In this document: piece after piece, positions 1 through 6,889 of the stretch
Numbering within the stretch: position 1 is the first letter of the stretch
Layout of the letters: each line of letters opens with the position of its first letter
Assembly (NCBI GenBank): GCA_009704515.1
Contig: WLDZ01000029.1
Location: 1 to 9,231 of the forward strand
Length of the DNA: 9,231 bases
DNA from: Actinomycetota bacterium
GTDB lineage: Bacteria; Actinomycetota; Actinomycetes; Nanopelagicales; Nanopelagicaceae
Direction of reading: 5' to 3'
The notes under the pieces: generated by a model
Database searches by the model: none
What the model was told of the DNA's origin: nothing
Seen by the model: the letters and a program-made list of their open reading frames with translations, nothing else
Translations under genes and position numbers: made by a program

Positions 1-1257
1 ACATCGGTTGCCACTAACACCACACCAGTAGTTGCTTACCGTGGTGCCGGACGACCAGAGGCGACCGCCGCTATTGAACGCGCCATGGACATGTTCGCCG
101 CTGAAATTGGAAAAGACGCCGCAGAGGTACGTCGCATCAACCTGATTCCAAAGTTCCTTGAACCGCATTCAACAACAATTGGTCAAACATATGACGTTGG
201 CGATTACGAAGAGTCGTTGAATCGCGTTCTTGCAGCGGCCGACTACACCAAACTTCGTGCAGAACAAGCAGCGCGTCGTGCTAGTGGCAGCGTGAAGCAA
301 CTCGGTATCGGCGTCAGCGTGTATGTCGAAATCACTGCGGGATCAAGCGCTGGCGAGTCAGCAAAGATCGAAGTCACCCAAGATGGTCGTGCAGTGGTGT
401 TCACCGGAACTTCACCACACGGTCAAGGTCACGTCACTTCGTGGGCCATGATCGCATCTGATCAAACCGGAATTCCAATGGACAAAATTGATGTGGTGTG
501 GGGCGATACCGACCTCGTGCCAAAGGGTGGCGGAACCATGGGTTCGCGTTCGCTTCAGCAAGGCGGCGTTGCAGTGCACGTTGCAGCAGGTGAACTGGTT
601 GAGCAAGCTCGCAAACATGCGGCACGACTGCTTGAAGCCAACGAAGAAGACGTGGTGTTCGACAAAGAGTCCGCTTCGTTCCACGTTACGGGTACGCCAG
701 CAGTTGCAAAGTCGTGGGCAGATTTGTCCATTGCGTTGGCCAAAGATGGCGGCCTTGTTCAGGAAACTGATTATGTTGCACAAGGCGCGACGTTCCCTTT
801 TGGTGCTCACGTCTCAGTTGTAGAAGTAGACACCGAAACGGGTCAAGTAAAAATGCTTCGCCACGTGGCATGCGACGACGCCGGCAAAGTCTTGAACCCG
901 TTGCTACTTGAAGGACAGATTCACGGAGGTATTGCCCAAGGCGCGGCACAAGCTCTTCTTGAAGAAGTGCGCTACGACGGTGATGGCAACCCAATCACGT
1001 CAAACTTTGCCGACTATGCATTCATCTCTGCTGCAGAGTTGCCAAGTTTTGAAGTCATCCACATGGAAACACCAACACCGCGCAACGCGCTTGGTGCAAA
1101 AGGAATCGGCGAATCGGGAACGATTGGTTCAACTCCTGCAGTGCAATCTGCAGTGATTGACGCACTCGCCCACCTCGGAGTTCGTCATATCGATATGCCA
1201 ACCACCGCAGAACGTGTGTGGTCAGAAATTCAAAAGCAGAAAGTAAAGGGCAACTGA
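1..1257 (+). CDS. coxL: Form II CoxL-like molybdenum hydroxylase large subunit, 5' partial
   Basis: This is the C-terminal 418 residues of a molybdopterin-binding large subunit of the CO-dehydrogenase/xanthine-dehydrogenase family. The reading frame is open from base 1, so the gene starts upstream, and roughly half of a usual CoxL of about 800 residues is missing. Visible residues 12-18 read AYRGAGR (bases 34-54), the form II active-site signature; form I enzymes have AYRCSFR, whose Cys binds copper. Molybdenum-cofactor contacts follow: GQGHVT at 141-146, GSRS at 181-184, a [10 protein letters not shown] segment near 310, and GIGESG with the presumed catalytic Glu at 371. The enzyme would be cytoplasmic and would pass electrons through the [2Fe-2S] and FAD subunits encoded directly downstream. 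The stop codon shares one base with the next start. Form II enzymes are often annotated as CO dehydrogenases, but the missing Cys argues for hydroxylation of another substrate, such as an aldehyde or N-heterocycle; the substrate is unknown. Confidence 0.93.
   Translation, partial: TSVATNTTPVVAYRGAGRPEATAAIERAMDMFAAEIGKDAAEVRRINLIPKFLEPHSTTIGQTYDVGDYEESLNRVLAAADYTKLRAEQAARRASGSVKQLGIGVSVYVEITAGSSAGESAKIEVTQDGRAVVFTGTSPHGQGHVTSWAMIASDQTGIPMDKIDVVWGDTDLVPKGGGTMGSRSLQQGGVAVHVAAGELVEQARKHAARLLEANEEDVVFDKESASFHVTGTPAVAKSWADLSIALAKDGGLVQETDYVAQGATFPFGAHVSVVEVDTETGQVKMLRHVACDDAGKVLNPLLLEGQIHGGIAQGAAQALLEEVRYDGDGNPITSNFADYAFISAAELPSFEVIHMETPTPRNALGAKGIGESGTIGSTPAVQSAVIDALAHLGVRHIDMPTTAERVWSEIQKQKVKGN
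1245..1250 (+). promoter_or_regulatory. Ribosome binding site for the small subunit
   Basis: AAAGGG lies six bases before the ATG at 1257, inside the end of the coxL reading frame. It supports this start over the longer frame that opens at 1218, which would add 13 residues before the conserved ferredoxin fold. Confidence 0.7.
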
Positions 1258-1712
1258 TGAAGATCAGCATTACCGTCAACGGAAAAGCGACCGAGCATAA
1301 CGTTGAACCACGCACGCTTTTGGTTCACTACATTCGCGAAACATTGCAACTCACCGGCACAAACGTTGGCTGCGATACCTCAAGCTGTGGCGCATGCACC
1401 GTGCACCTCAACGGCGAAGCAGTCAAGAGCTGCACCATTTTGGCTGCACAGGCCGATGGCTACGCAGTAACCACCATTGAAGGCATGAGCAAAGACGGTG
1501 TCATGCACCCAATGCAACAGGCATTCATGGAAAATCACGGGCTGCAATGTGGCTTCTGCACTCCTGGAATGGTGATGGCAGCAGTTGGCTTGCTCAATGA
1601 AAACGCCAACCCAACCGAAGACGACATTCGCATTGGCCTAGAAGGCAACCTGTGCCGTTGTACGGGATATCACAACATTGTTCAATCCGTTCTTGCAGCG
1701 GCAAAGAAATAG
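1257..1712 (+). CDS. coxS: Molybdenum hydroxylase small subunit, two [2Fe-2S] clusters
   Basis: This 151-residue protein is the iron-sulfur electron-transfer subunit of the enzyme whose large subunit precedes it. The N-terminal plant-ferredoxin-like domain carries C39, C44, C47 and C59 in the usual Cx4Cx2Cx11C spacing. The C-terminal helical domain carries C98, C101, C133 and C135 (CGFC and CRC) for the second cluster next to the molybdopterin. Length is normal for CoxS/XdhA-type small subunits, and all eight cysteines are present. It has no signal peptide, so it is probably cytoplasmic. The start at 1257 was chosen because the ATG overlaps the coxL stop (TGATG), has an AAAGGG six bases upstream, and gives the expected beginning MKISITVNG. 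Translation is probably coupled to coxL. The family assignment is certain; the physiological substrate depends on the large subunit. Confidence 0.96.
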   Translation: MKISITVNGKATEHNVEPRTLLVHYIRETLQLTGTNVGCDTSSCGACTVHLNGEAVKSCTILAAQADGYAVTTIEGMSKDGVMHPMQQAFMENHGLQCGFCTPGMVMAAVGLLNENANPTEDDIRIGLEGNLCRCTGYHNIVQSVLAAAKK

Positions 1713-1715
1713 GGG
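1711..1715 (+). promoter_or_regulatory. Ribosome binding site for the FAD subunit
   Basis: AGGGG overlaps the coxS TAG stop and sits six bases before the ATG at 1722, which fixes that start and suggests coupled translation. Confidence 0.65.
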
Positions 1716-1721
1716 CCGATC

Positions 1722-2543
1722 ATGATTCCTGCACAGTTTGATCTGAAGCGAGCATCGTCGGCAGCAGAAGCCATTTCACTCATTGGTGAATACGGCGATG
1801 AAGCAAAGTTGCTCGCCGGCGGTCACAGCCTTATTCCGTTGATGAAACTTCGCTTGGCTCAGCCAAGCATGCTGATCGACATTGGTCGCATTACCGACCT
1901 GTCCTACATCAAAGATGCCGGCAACCACATTGCCATTGGTGCGCTTACCCGCCACATGGACGTTGAAAAGTCCGACATCGTGATTCAACACGTGCCGCTA
2001 CTTGCGCATGCAGCAAGCCATGTTGGCGATGCTCAGGTTCGTCACCGTGGAACTATAGGTGGCTCACTCGCCCACGCCGACTCGGCAAGCGACCTTCCAG
2101 CAACCACGCTTGCTCTTGGTGCAACTTATGTTGTTCAAGGACCAAACGGTCAGCGCGAAATTGCAGCGAGGGATTTCTATAAAGGGTTTCTTGAAAGCGC
2201 ACTTGCGCCAGATGAAATGCTGGTTGAAATTCGCGTTCCAAAAACTACGGGTGGCTGGAGTTTCCAGAAGTTCAACCGTCGAGCGCAGGACTGGGCAATT
2301 GTTGGTGTGGCTGCTTGGCGTAACGGAAAAGACTCTGGCGTTGCTTTGGTCAACATGGGTTCAACTCCAATTCTTGCAACCAGTGTTAGTGCGGCACTTG
2401 CAAACGGTGCTTCGATTGCCGAAGCAGCAGAGCTTGCAGTAGCCGAGGCAGAACCACAGAGCGACTTAAACGCTTCGAGCGAATACCGCGCGCACCTGGC
2501 CAGGGTGTTGGTACGGCGAGCACTTGAAGAATCAACTCAATAA
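1722..2543 (+). CDS. coxM: Molybdenum hydroxylase FAD-binding medium subunit
   Basis: This 273-residue flavoprotein subunit takes electrons from the iron-sulfur subunit and passes them to the final acceptor. The N-terminal FAD-binding domain shows the two diagnostic motifs of the family: AGGHS at 32-36, followed by LIPLMKLR, and TIGGS at 111-115, followed by LAHADSASDLPA. The last 100 or so residues match the CO-dehydrogenase flavoprotein C-terminal domain, which ends in alanine-rich helices. Length is slightly below the common 280-290 residues, but both domains are complete. The gene starts 9 bases after the coxS stop. Together with its neighbours it gives the order large-small-medium, whereas I recall small-large-medium for form II and medium-small-large for form I operons. 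Its 3' end overlaps the likely start of the PAP2 gene by 20 bases. Confidence 0.95.
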   Translation: MIPAQFDLKRASSAAEAISLIGEYGDEAKLLAGGHSLIPLMKLRLAQPSMLIDIGRITDLSYIKDAGNHIAIGALTRHMDVEKSDIVIQHVPLLAHAASHVGDAQVRHRGTIGGSLAHADSASDLPATTLALGATYVVQGPNGQREIAARDFYKGFLESALAPDEMLVEIRVPKTTGGWSFQKFNRRAQDWAIVGVAAWRNGKDSGVALVNMGSTPILATSVSAALANGASIAEAAELAVAEAEPQSDLNASSEYRAHLARVLVRRALEESTQ

Positions 2544-3429
2544 CGCTCGCACTCGACAGATTTCAATTGGCCTGTATGTGGCCATATTTTTGTGGTCTGC
2601 GCAACACTTTGGCGTACCTGTCGACCGCGTTGCAGTCACGCTATGGATTCTTGGCGCATTTGTCTTTGCCAATGTAGGAAAACCCCTTCGCGCACAGCGC
2701 AATATGTTGCGCGACTGGTCGGTGTTTGCAGCCATGTTGTTTGCATACGAATACAGCAGAGGGCTTGCCGACCAACTGGGAGTACCTGTTCAAAAAACCT
2801 TGATTCGCGATATAGATCGCTTGATGTTTTTTGGCGCTGACCCAAACGTGTGGTTGCAAGAGCGCCTCAACATTTCCTCAAATCTTGCGTGGTACGAATA
2901 CCCTCTCGCAGTTACGTACATGACGCACTTCATCCTGCCTATGGGCACTGCCGTATTGCTGTGGTGGGTCAGTCGCGAACAATGGGTGCGTTACATACGG
3001 CGGCTCAGCATTCTGTTTTTCCTGGCCGTTGCTACGTATGTAGTGCTCCCCGTTGCCCCTCCATGGATGATCTCCAAAGAGGGCCTCATCGGACCAATCA
3101 AGCGCATTACCGCTCGCGGTTGGACCGATATGGGTTTGCACACCGTTTCAAAGTTGTTCGAGCGTGGGTCTGCAATTGCAAACCCCGTTGCAGCCATGCC
3201 TTCACTTCATGCCGCGTGCGCGTTGCTCGTCGTGGTGTTCTTCTGGAGCAAGATGCGCATCTGGATGAAGCCAATTGCGCTCGTTCTTCCCGCAGCAATG
3301 GCTTTCTGTTTGGTGTACTTCGGCGAACACTATGTTGCCGACATCATTTTCGGTTTTGCCTACGTGTGGCTTGCCTGTGTGTTGTCAACCCGCTGGGAAG
3401 ACAAACATGTCTACAAAGCTAGAAAGTGA
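2524..3429 (+). CDS. PAP2/Aur1-like integral membrane phosphatase or phosphotransferase
   Basis: This protein of about 301 residues is a polytopic membrane protein of the PAP2 superfamily, closest in motif style to the PAP2_3/Aur1 group. Such enzymes cleave or transfer phosphate or phospho-alcohol groups on lipids at the membrane. About six to eight hydrophobic segments can be seen, including those near 13-30, 32-52, 125-150, 160-182, 225-245 and 250-265. Conserved elements are APPWM at 178-182, MPSLHAA at 225-231 with the active-site His229, and GEHYVAD at 267-273 with the second His269 and Asp273. The tail is short and basic. The start shown is a TTG that lies inside the end of coxM; no good ribosome binding site is visible. 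A GTG at 2578 (codon 19) is the main alternative but would cut into the first hydrophobic segment. It appears to be the last gene of the cox operon and overlaps the convergent Dabb gene by 11 bases. A link to the molybdenum enzyme is not evident, and the lipid substrate is unknown. Confidence 0.85.
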   Translation: MKNQLNNARTRQISIGLYVAIFLWSAQHFGVPVDRVAVTLWILGAFVFANVGKPLRAQRNMLRDWSVFAAMLFAYEYSRGLADQLGVPVQKTLIRDIDRLMFFGADPNVWLQERLNISSNLAWYEYPLAVTYMTHFILPMGTAVLLWWVSREQWVRYIRRLSILFFLAVATYVVLPVAPPWMISKEGLIGPIKRITARGWTDMGLHTVSKLFERGSAIANPVAAMPSLHAACALLVVVFFWSKMRIWMKPIALVLPAAMAFCLVYFGEHYVADIIFGFAYVWLACVLSTRWEDKHVYKARK

Positions 3430-3715
3430 TTTGTGCGGCAGCGCGTGATGCAACGTACGGCGCAAAGTACTTCACTCGAACTTCATTATGTAATGCGTTT
3501 TGGTCGTACTCTTGCCAACCCGCAACGTCGTCAAACTCAGCAACAATGAGGTAATCAGCATTTGCATGCGAGCTGACTCCTAAATCGGCTCCACAGCGGT
3601 AGCTGCGCACCGAAGGAATAGTTTTTGCCATATCAAACAGAGCTTTGTTCACCACTTCTGCATAGTTTTCAGGAACCGAATCGTTCCACGTCAGCGCAAC
3701 AACATGTTGAAGCAT
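3419..3715 (-). CDS. Dabb (stress-responsive A/B barrel) domain protein
   Basis: This protein of 98 residues matches the Dabb family of small dimeric alpha/beta-barrel proteins. It opens with MLQHVVALTW, the usual first strand with its conserved His (residue 4). A helix with PSVRSYRCGADLG follows, then a DYLIVAEFDD strand, and a C-terminal YDQNALHNEV...FAPYVAS segment. These features are typical of the fold, and the length is typical too. Family members include plant stress proteins and bacterial proteins of mostly unknown role, some linked to catabolic enzymes. The start codon overlaps the SDR stop (TAATG), so the two are probably translated together. The stop lies 11 bases inside the end of the convergent PAP2 gene. 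Function here is unknown; it may be a small enzyme or binding partner acting with the SDR. Confidence 0.85.
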   Translation of the reverse strand: MLQHVVALTWNDSVPENYAEVVNKALFDMAKTIPSVRSYRCGADLGVSSHANADYLIVAEFDDVAGWQEYDQNALHNEVRVKYFAPYVASRAAAQITF

Positions 3716-4458
3716 TAGATCAACCCCGGGTACGAGCCACCATCAACTTGCAAGTGAGTGCCGGTGACAAATTTGGCTTGCTCGCTGCACAGAAACGCAA
3801 CAACGCTTCCGAAGTCTTTCGGGTCTCCAACAACGCCTGCAGGTATTCCTTCTGCCGCGCCTTCCATAGAACCATACAACTGCTTTATGCGGTCGGTGGC
3901 ATGAGTGCCCGGCTGCACCGTGTTTACCGTGATGCCATTTGATGCAACTTCAGTGGCAACTGTTTTCAAAAATGCAGTAAGTCCCGCGCGGGCTGTGCTG
4001 GACAAAATGAGATTCGCAAACGGCTGACGAACTGCTGTGCTGGTGATTGCCACAATGCGACCCCAACCGCGTTGTTGCATGCCTGGAATAACTTCCTTGC
4101 ACATGGCAACTGTTGCCAACATGCTGCGTTCAATTGCTGCTGGATACAGATTGAGATCAGTTGATGCAAAATTTCCCGCTGGTGGTCCACCGCCATTAGC
4201 AATCACAATGTCAATGTCGCCAAGAATCGTTCTCGCTTCACGAATGAACGCAAGTGCGCCTTCTGTAGTGGAAACATCACCAACTATTCCCACACATCCA
4301 TTACCAATTTTCTTCGCTGCATCGGCAACGCGATCGGCATCGCGACTGCAGATCACGACACGAACCCCCTCGTTTGCAAGTGCTTGAGCACTGGCAAAAC
4401 CCAGCCCTGCCGAGGCCGCCGCTACTACTGCCGTTCGTTGCGAAATACCAAGATCCAT
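3715..4458 (-). CDS. Short-chain dehydrogenase/reductase family protein with altered catalytic motif
   Basis: This protein of 247 residues has a Rossmann fold of the classical SDR type, similar to FabG-like proteins. The dinucleotide-binding loop reads AAASAGLG (13-20) instead of TGxxxGxG. Asp61 in GDVS fits the adenine-contact position. The NNAG motif is replaced by ANGGGPPAG (87-95). The catalytic Ser is present (S140 in ITSTAV), but at the expected YxxxK position (S+13, S+17) there are S153 and R157. The C-terminal VNTVQPGTHATDR and GTHLQVDGGSYPG segments are normal for the family. I recall a conserved-domain subgroup of beta-ketoacyl-reductase-like SDRs (cd05344) described as lacking the perfect NAD motif and tetrad. 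The protein may therefore be a non-canonical reductase or a non-redox protein. The start at 4458 was preferred over an ATG 60 bases upstream because it puts the first strand at residue 9 and has a TATTGT box seven bases away. Confidence 0.88.
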   Translation of the reverse strand: MDLGISQRTAVVAAASAGLGFASAQALANEGVRVVICSRDADRVADAAKKIGNGCVGIVGDVSTTEGALAFIREARTILGDIDIVIANGGGPPAGNFASTDLNLYPAAIERSMLATVAMCKEVIPGMQQRGWGRIVAITSTAVRQPFANLILSSTARAGLTAFLKTVATEVASNGITVNTVQPGTHATDRIKQLYGSMEGAAEGIPAGVVGDPKDFGSVVAFLCSEQAKFVTGTHLQVDGGSYPGLI

Positions 4459-4465
4459 GCGGGAA

Positions 4466-4471
4466 ACAATA
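4466..4471 (-). promoter_or_regulatory. Possible -10 element for a leaderless SDR transcript
   Basis: On the minus strand TATTGT fits the actinobacterial TAnnnT -10 consensus and ends seven bases before the ATG at 4458. No Shine-Dalgarno sequence is present, so transcription could begin at or next to the start codon. No good -35 match was seen 16-18 bases upstream. This is a pattern match only. Confidence 0.4.
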
Positions 4472-4484
4472 CTTGCCGCACTGC

Positions 4485-4490
4485 TACTGT
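4485..4490 (+). promoter_or_regulatory. Possible -10 element for the DAO-family gene
   Basis: TACTGT matches TAnnnT and would place the start of transcription about 20 bases before the ATG at 4517, leaving room for the ribosome binding site. No convincing -35 is visible. It lies in the 58-base gap between the two divergent genes, where some promoter is expected. Confidence 0.3.
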
Positions 4491-4504
4491 TGACCTTGTT
4501 AGGT

Positions 4505-4510
4505 GGTGAG
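4505..4510 (+). promoter_or_regulatory. Ribosome binding site selecting the DAO start
   Basis: GGTGAG, within AGGTGGTGAG, ends six bases before the ATG at 4517. It supports that start over the in-frame ATG at 4457. Confidence 0.6.
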
Positions 4511-4516
4511 AAACCC

Positions 4517-5938
4517 ATGGGTGGGTATCAACAAGACGAGCGTTTTCTTGACGCGATTGCGGACGCCGATTCATTTCCGTATTGGTTTGATGATGCAGAC
4601 GAACCAGAGTCGAACCCCATGCTGGTGCACGCTGAAACGTGCGACTTATGCATTGTGGGTGGCGGCTACACCGGGCTGTGGACTGCCATCTTGGCCAAGG
4701 AGCGCGACCCTGACCGAGATGTAGTGCTGATTGAAGCACATGAAATCGGTTCTGCGGCAAGCGGTCGTAATGGCGGGTTCATGGACTCCAGCCTCACGCA
4801 TGGCATTGCTAACGCACAGCAACGCTTCCCTGACGAAGTTGGATTGCTTGAAGACTTGGGGCTTGAGAACCTCAACGAAATTGAAGCGGCAATTAAGCGC
4901 TACAACATTGACTGCGATTTCGAACGCAATGGAGTTATCGAAATTGCGAGCACGCGACATTCGGCAACATACCTAGACGAACTCAAAGACGACTACGACC
5001 AGTTGCGCGAGTTTGGCCACAAAGTGGAGTGGCTTGATGAAGTTACAGTGCGCAAAGAAGTTGCGTCGCCAATTTTTACTGGCGGCATGTGGTGCAAGGA
5101 CACAGCAGCACTTGTCGACCCTGCGCGACTTGCTTGGGGATTGAAGCGTGCCGCTGAACAACTTGGCGTTCGTATCTACGAAGACACGAAAGCCGTTGGT
5201 CTTGACTACTCGCCAGGCGGAATTGTTGTGGAAACACCACTCTCCAAAGTGCACGCGAAACGAGTTGCGCTTGCAACAAACGCATTCAAGCCTCTGCTTC
5301 GCCGTATGCATAACTACATTGCGCCAGTGTACGACTATTGCCTCACCACAGAGCCACTCACGCCTCAACAGTTGGAAAGCATCGGCTGGAAGAATCGTCA
5401 AGGCCTCTCCGATATTTCGAACCAGTTCCACTACTACCGACTGACTGCCGACAACAGAATTTTGTGGGGTGGGTACGACGCGGTGTATTTCTTCGGCGGA
5501 AAAGTGAACTCCGAACTTGAATCGCGGCCTGAAACGTGGGCAAAGCTTTCACAACACTTCTTTGAAACATTTCCTCAACTTGAAGGTGTTCGCTTCTCGC
5601 ATGTTTGGGGCGGTGCTATCGACACCTGCAGCCGTTACAGCGTGTTTTGGGGCCAAGCCATGCGCGACCGTGTTGCCTATGCAATTGGCTATACCGGTTT
5701 AGGTGTTGCCAGTTCCCGATTCGGCGCCGAGGTCATGCTCGACATGATTGACGGTCGCAAAACTCCTGCAACACAAACACAGTTTGTGCAGAGTAAACCT
5801 TTGCCATTTCCTCCCGAGCCATTCCGATTCATTGGTATTCAGACCACTCGTTGGGCACTGAACCGTGAAGACAAGACGGGAAAGCGAAACCTTTGGCTCC
5901 GCAGCCTCGATCAATTGGGCCTTGGCTTCGATTCATAA
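4517..5938 (+). CDS. DAO-family FAD-dependent amine or amino-acid oxidoreductase
   Basis: This protein of 473 residues belongs to the D-amino-acid oxidase (DAO) fold family, in the branch that includes gamma-glutamylputrescine oxidase-like enzymes. It would oxidise a C-N bond and yield an imine or aldehyde, using FAD. The N-terminus has PYWFDD (21-26), like other members of this branch. The FAD dinucleotide motif GGGYTG follows at 48-53, then Glu73 at the end of the second strand for the ribose, then AASGRNGGF at 80-88. The C-terminal FAD contact is AIGYTGLGVASS, from residue 389. No signal peptide is present from this start. The start was chosen for its GGTGAG site. It is transcribed away from the SDR unit and ends 24 bases before the coxD-like gene. 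Substrate is not evident from the sequence; a polyamine, an N-methyl amino acid or another amine are all possible. Confidence 0.88.
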   Translation: MGGYQQDERFLDAIADADSFPYWFDDADEPESNPMLVHAETCDLCIVGGGYTGLWTAILAKERDPDRDVVLIEAHEIGSAASGRNGGFMDSSLTHGIANAQQRFPDEVGLLEDLGLENLNEIEAAIKRYNIDCDFERNGVIEIASTRHSATYLDELKDDYDQLREFGHKVEWLDEVTVRKEVASPIFTGGMWCKDTAALVDPARLAWGLKRAAEQLGVRIYEDTKAVGLDYSPGGIVVETPLSKVHAKRVALATNAFKPLLRRMHNYIAPVYDYCLTTEPLTPQQLESIGWKNRQGLSDISNQFHYYRLTADNRILWGGYDAVYFFGGKVNSELESRPETWAKLSQHFFETFPQLEGVRFSHVWGGAIDTCSRYSVFWGQAMRDRVAYAIGYTGLGVASSRFGAEVMLDMIDGRKTPATQTQFVQSKPLPFPPEPFRFIGIQTTRWALNREDKTGKRNLWLRSLDQLGLGFDS

Positions 5939-5950
5939 TCCCTTAGCCCC

Positions 5951-5956
5951 TAGCCT
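5951..5956 (+). promoter_or_regulatory. Possible -10 element for a leaderless coxD-coxE-xdhC transcript
   Basis: TAGCCT fits TAnnnT and ends six bases before the ATG at 5963, and no Shine-Dalgarno sequence lies in the 24-base gap. This suggests a separate, leaderless transcript for the maturation genes, though read-through from the DAO gene is also possible. No clear -35 was found. Confidence 0.4.
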
Positions 5957-5962
5957 GAACGC

Positions 5963-6886
5963 ATGGCGCAAGCGGGATTCACTTCGGTAGAGCAAGTTCG
6001 AGCGGCACTCGCCGAGCAGAACTACCTGGCTGAAGAAGGCCTCACCACCGCCGTGTACTTGGCGCTCACCCTGAAGCGACCGCTTCTTCTTGAAGGTGAA
6101 GCAGGCGTTGGTAAAACCGAACTCGCCAAAGTGATTGCAGCCATGACTGGTGGCGAACTCATTCGCTTACAGTGCTACGAAGGAATCGATGCTGCGCAAG
6201 CCGTTTATGACTGGGACTACTCGCGCCAGCTGTTGCACCTGCGTGCTGCAGAAGCGAGCGGCGAAGCAACGACCAAGAAAGCAAACGAACTCGAGAGCGA
6301 GTTGTACAACGAGCGCTTTCTTATCAAACGTGCCTTGCTTCGTGCAATTGAACAGCGCGAAACGCCGGCTGTGTTGTTGATTGACGAAATTGATCGTGCC
6401 GACGATGAGTTCGAAGCGTATTTGCTGGAAATTCTTTCCGACTTCCAAGTAACCGTTCCCGAATTGGGAACGTTCAAGGCCGCTACTCCACCGATTGTGA
6501 TTCTTACTTCCAACCGCACACGCGATGTGCACGATGCATTGAAGCGCCGCTGCTTGTATCACTGGGTAGACCATCCAAGCTTTGATCGTGAAGTTGCAAT
6601 CGTGCGCCTGCGCGTTCCACAAATTGCCGAATCGCTTGCCAAGCAGGTTGCAGCGGCTGTGGAACACATGCGCTCACTCAATTTGTACAAGCCTCCTGGG
6701 GTTGCTGAAACCATTGACTGGGCAACTGCACTCGCCCAACTTGGCGCTCGCGAACTCAACGAGTCCGTTGTTTCGGCAACGCTTGGAACCGTGTTGAAAT
6801 ACCGCGAAGACCACGACCGCGTGCGCGAGCAAGGCATCAGTCAAATCGTTGCCCAAGCGTTTGATCGCGGTCTGTTGCACGGATAA
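5963..6886 (+). CDS. coxD: MoxR-family AAA+ ATPase, CoxD-like
   Basis: This 307-residue protein is a MoxR-type AAA+ ATPase. Walker A is GEAGVGKT at 45-52, Walker B is VLLIDE at 137-142, the sensor-1 Asn is N184 in ILTSN, and R195/R196 in DALKRRC are the arginine-finger candidates. Length is close to CoxD of Oligotropha carboxidovorans, roughly 300 residues. In that organism CoxD acts in ATP-dependent sulfuration of the molybdenum centre of CO dehydrogenase. The assignment here rests on the gene order MoxR ATPase, CoxE-like VWA protein, XdhC proteins, which is the cox accessory arrangement. MoxR ATPases generally act with a VWA partner, and the next gene supplies one after a 3-base gap. The start at 5963 has no Shine-Dalgarno but does have a TAGCCT box just upstream. 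The exact role with a form II enzyme is inferred. Confidence 0.92.
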   Translation: MAQAGFTSVEQVRAALAEQNYLAEEGLTTAVYLALTLKRPLLLEGEAGVGKTELAKVIAAMTGGELIRLQCYEGIDAAQAVYDWDYSRQLLHLRAAEASGEATTKKANELESELYNERFLIKRALLRAIEQRETPAVLLIDEIDRADDEFEAYLLEILSDFQVTVPELGTFKAATPPIVILTSNRTRDVHDALKRRCLYHWVDHPSFDREVAIVRLRVPQIAESLAKQVAAAVEHMRSLNLYKPPGVAETIDWATALAQLGARELNESVVSATLGTVLKYREDHDRVREQGISQIVAQAFDRGLLHG

Positions 6887-6889
6887 TTC

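Noticed and set aside
412..810. Long open frames antisense to coxL, and similar antisense or shifted frames under other genes.
   Set aside because: They lie wholly within genes with clear family motifs, show no recognisable domain, and have composition expected of shadow frames.
4457..4516. Upstream in-frame extension of the DAO gene that reads like a hydrophobic signal peptide (MRETILAALLLLTLLGG).
   Set aside because: It would overlap the SDR start region and promoter, and the downstream ATG at 4517 has a good ribosome binding site. FAD enzymes of this branch normally start near that second Met, so the extension is probably chance.
4459..4518. Longer SDR start at 4518, adding 20 residues.
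   Set aside because: No ribosome binding site or nearby -10 box, the extra residues (GFSPPNKVNSSSAASIVSR) are not part of the Rossmann fold, and it would run into the divergent gene.
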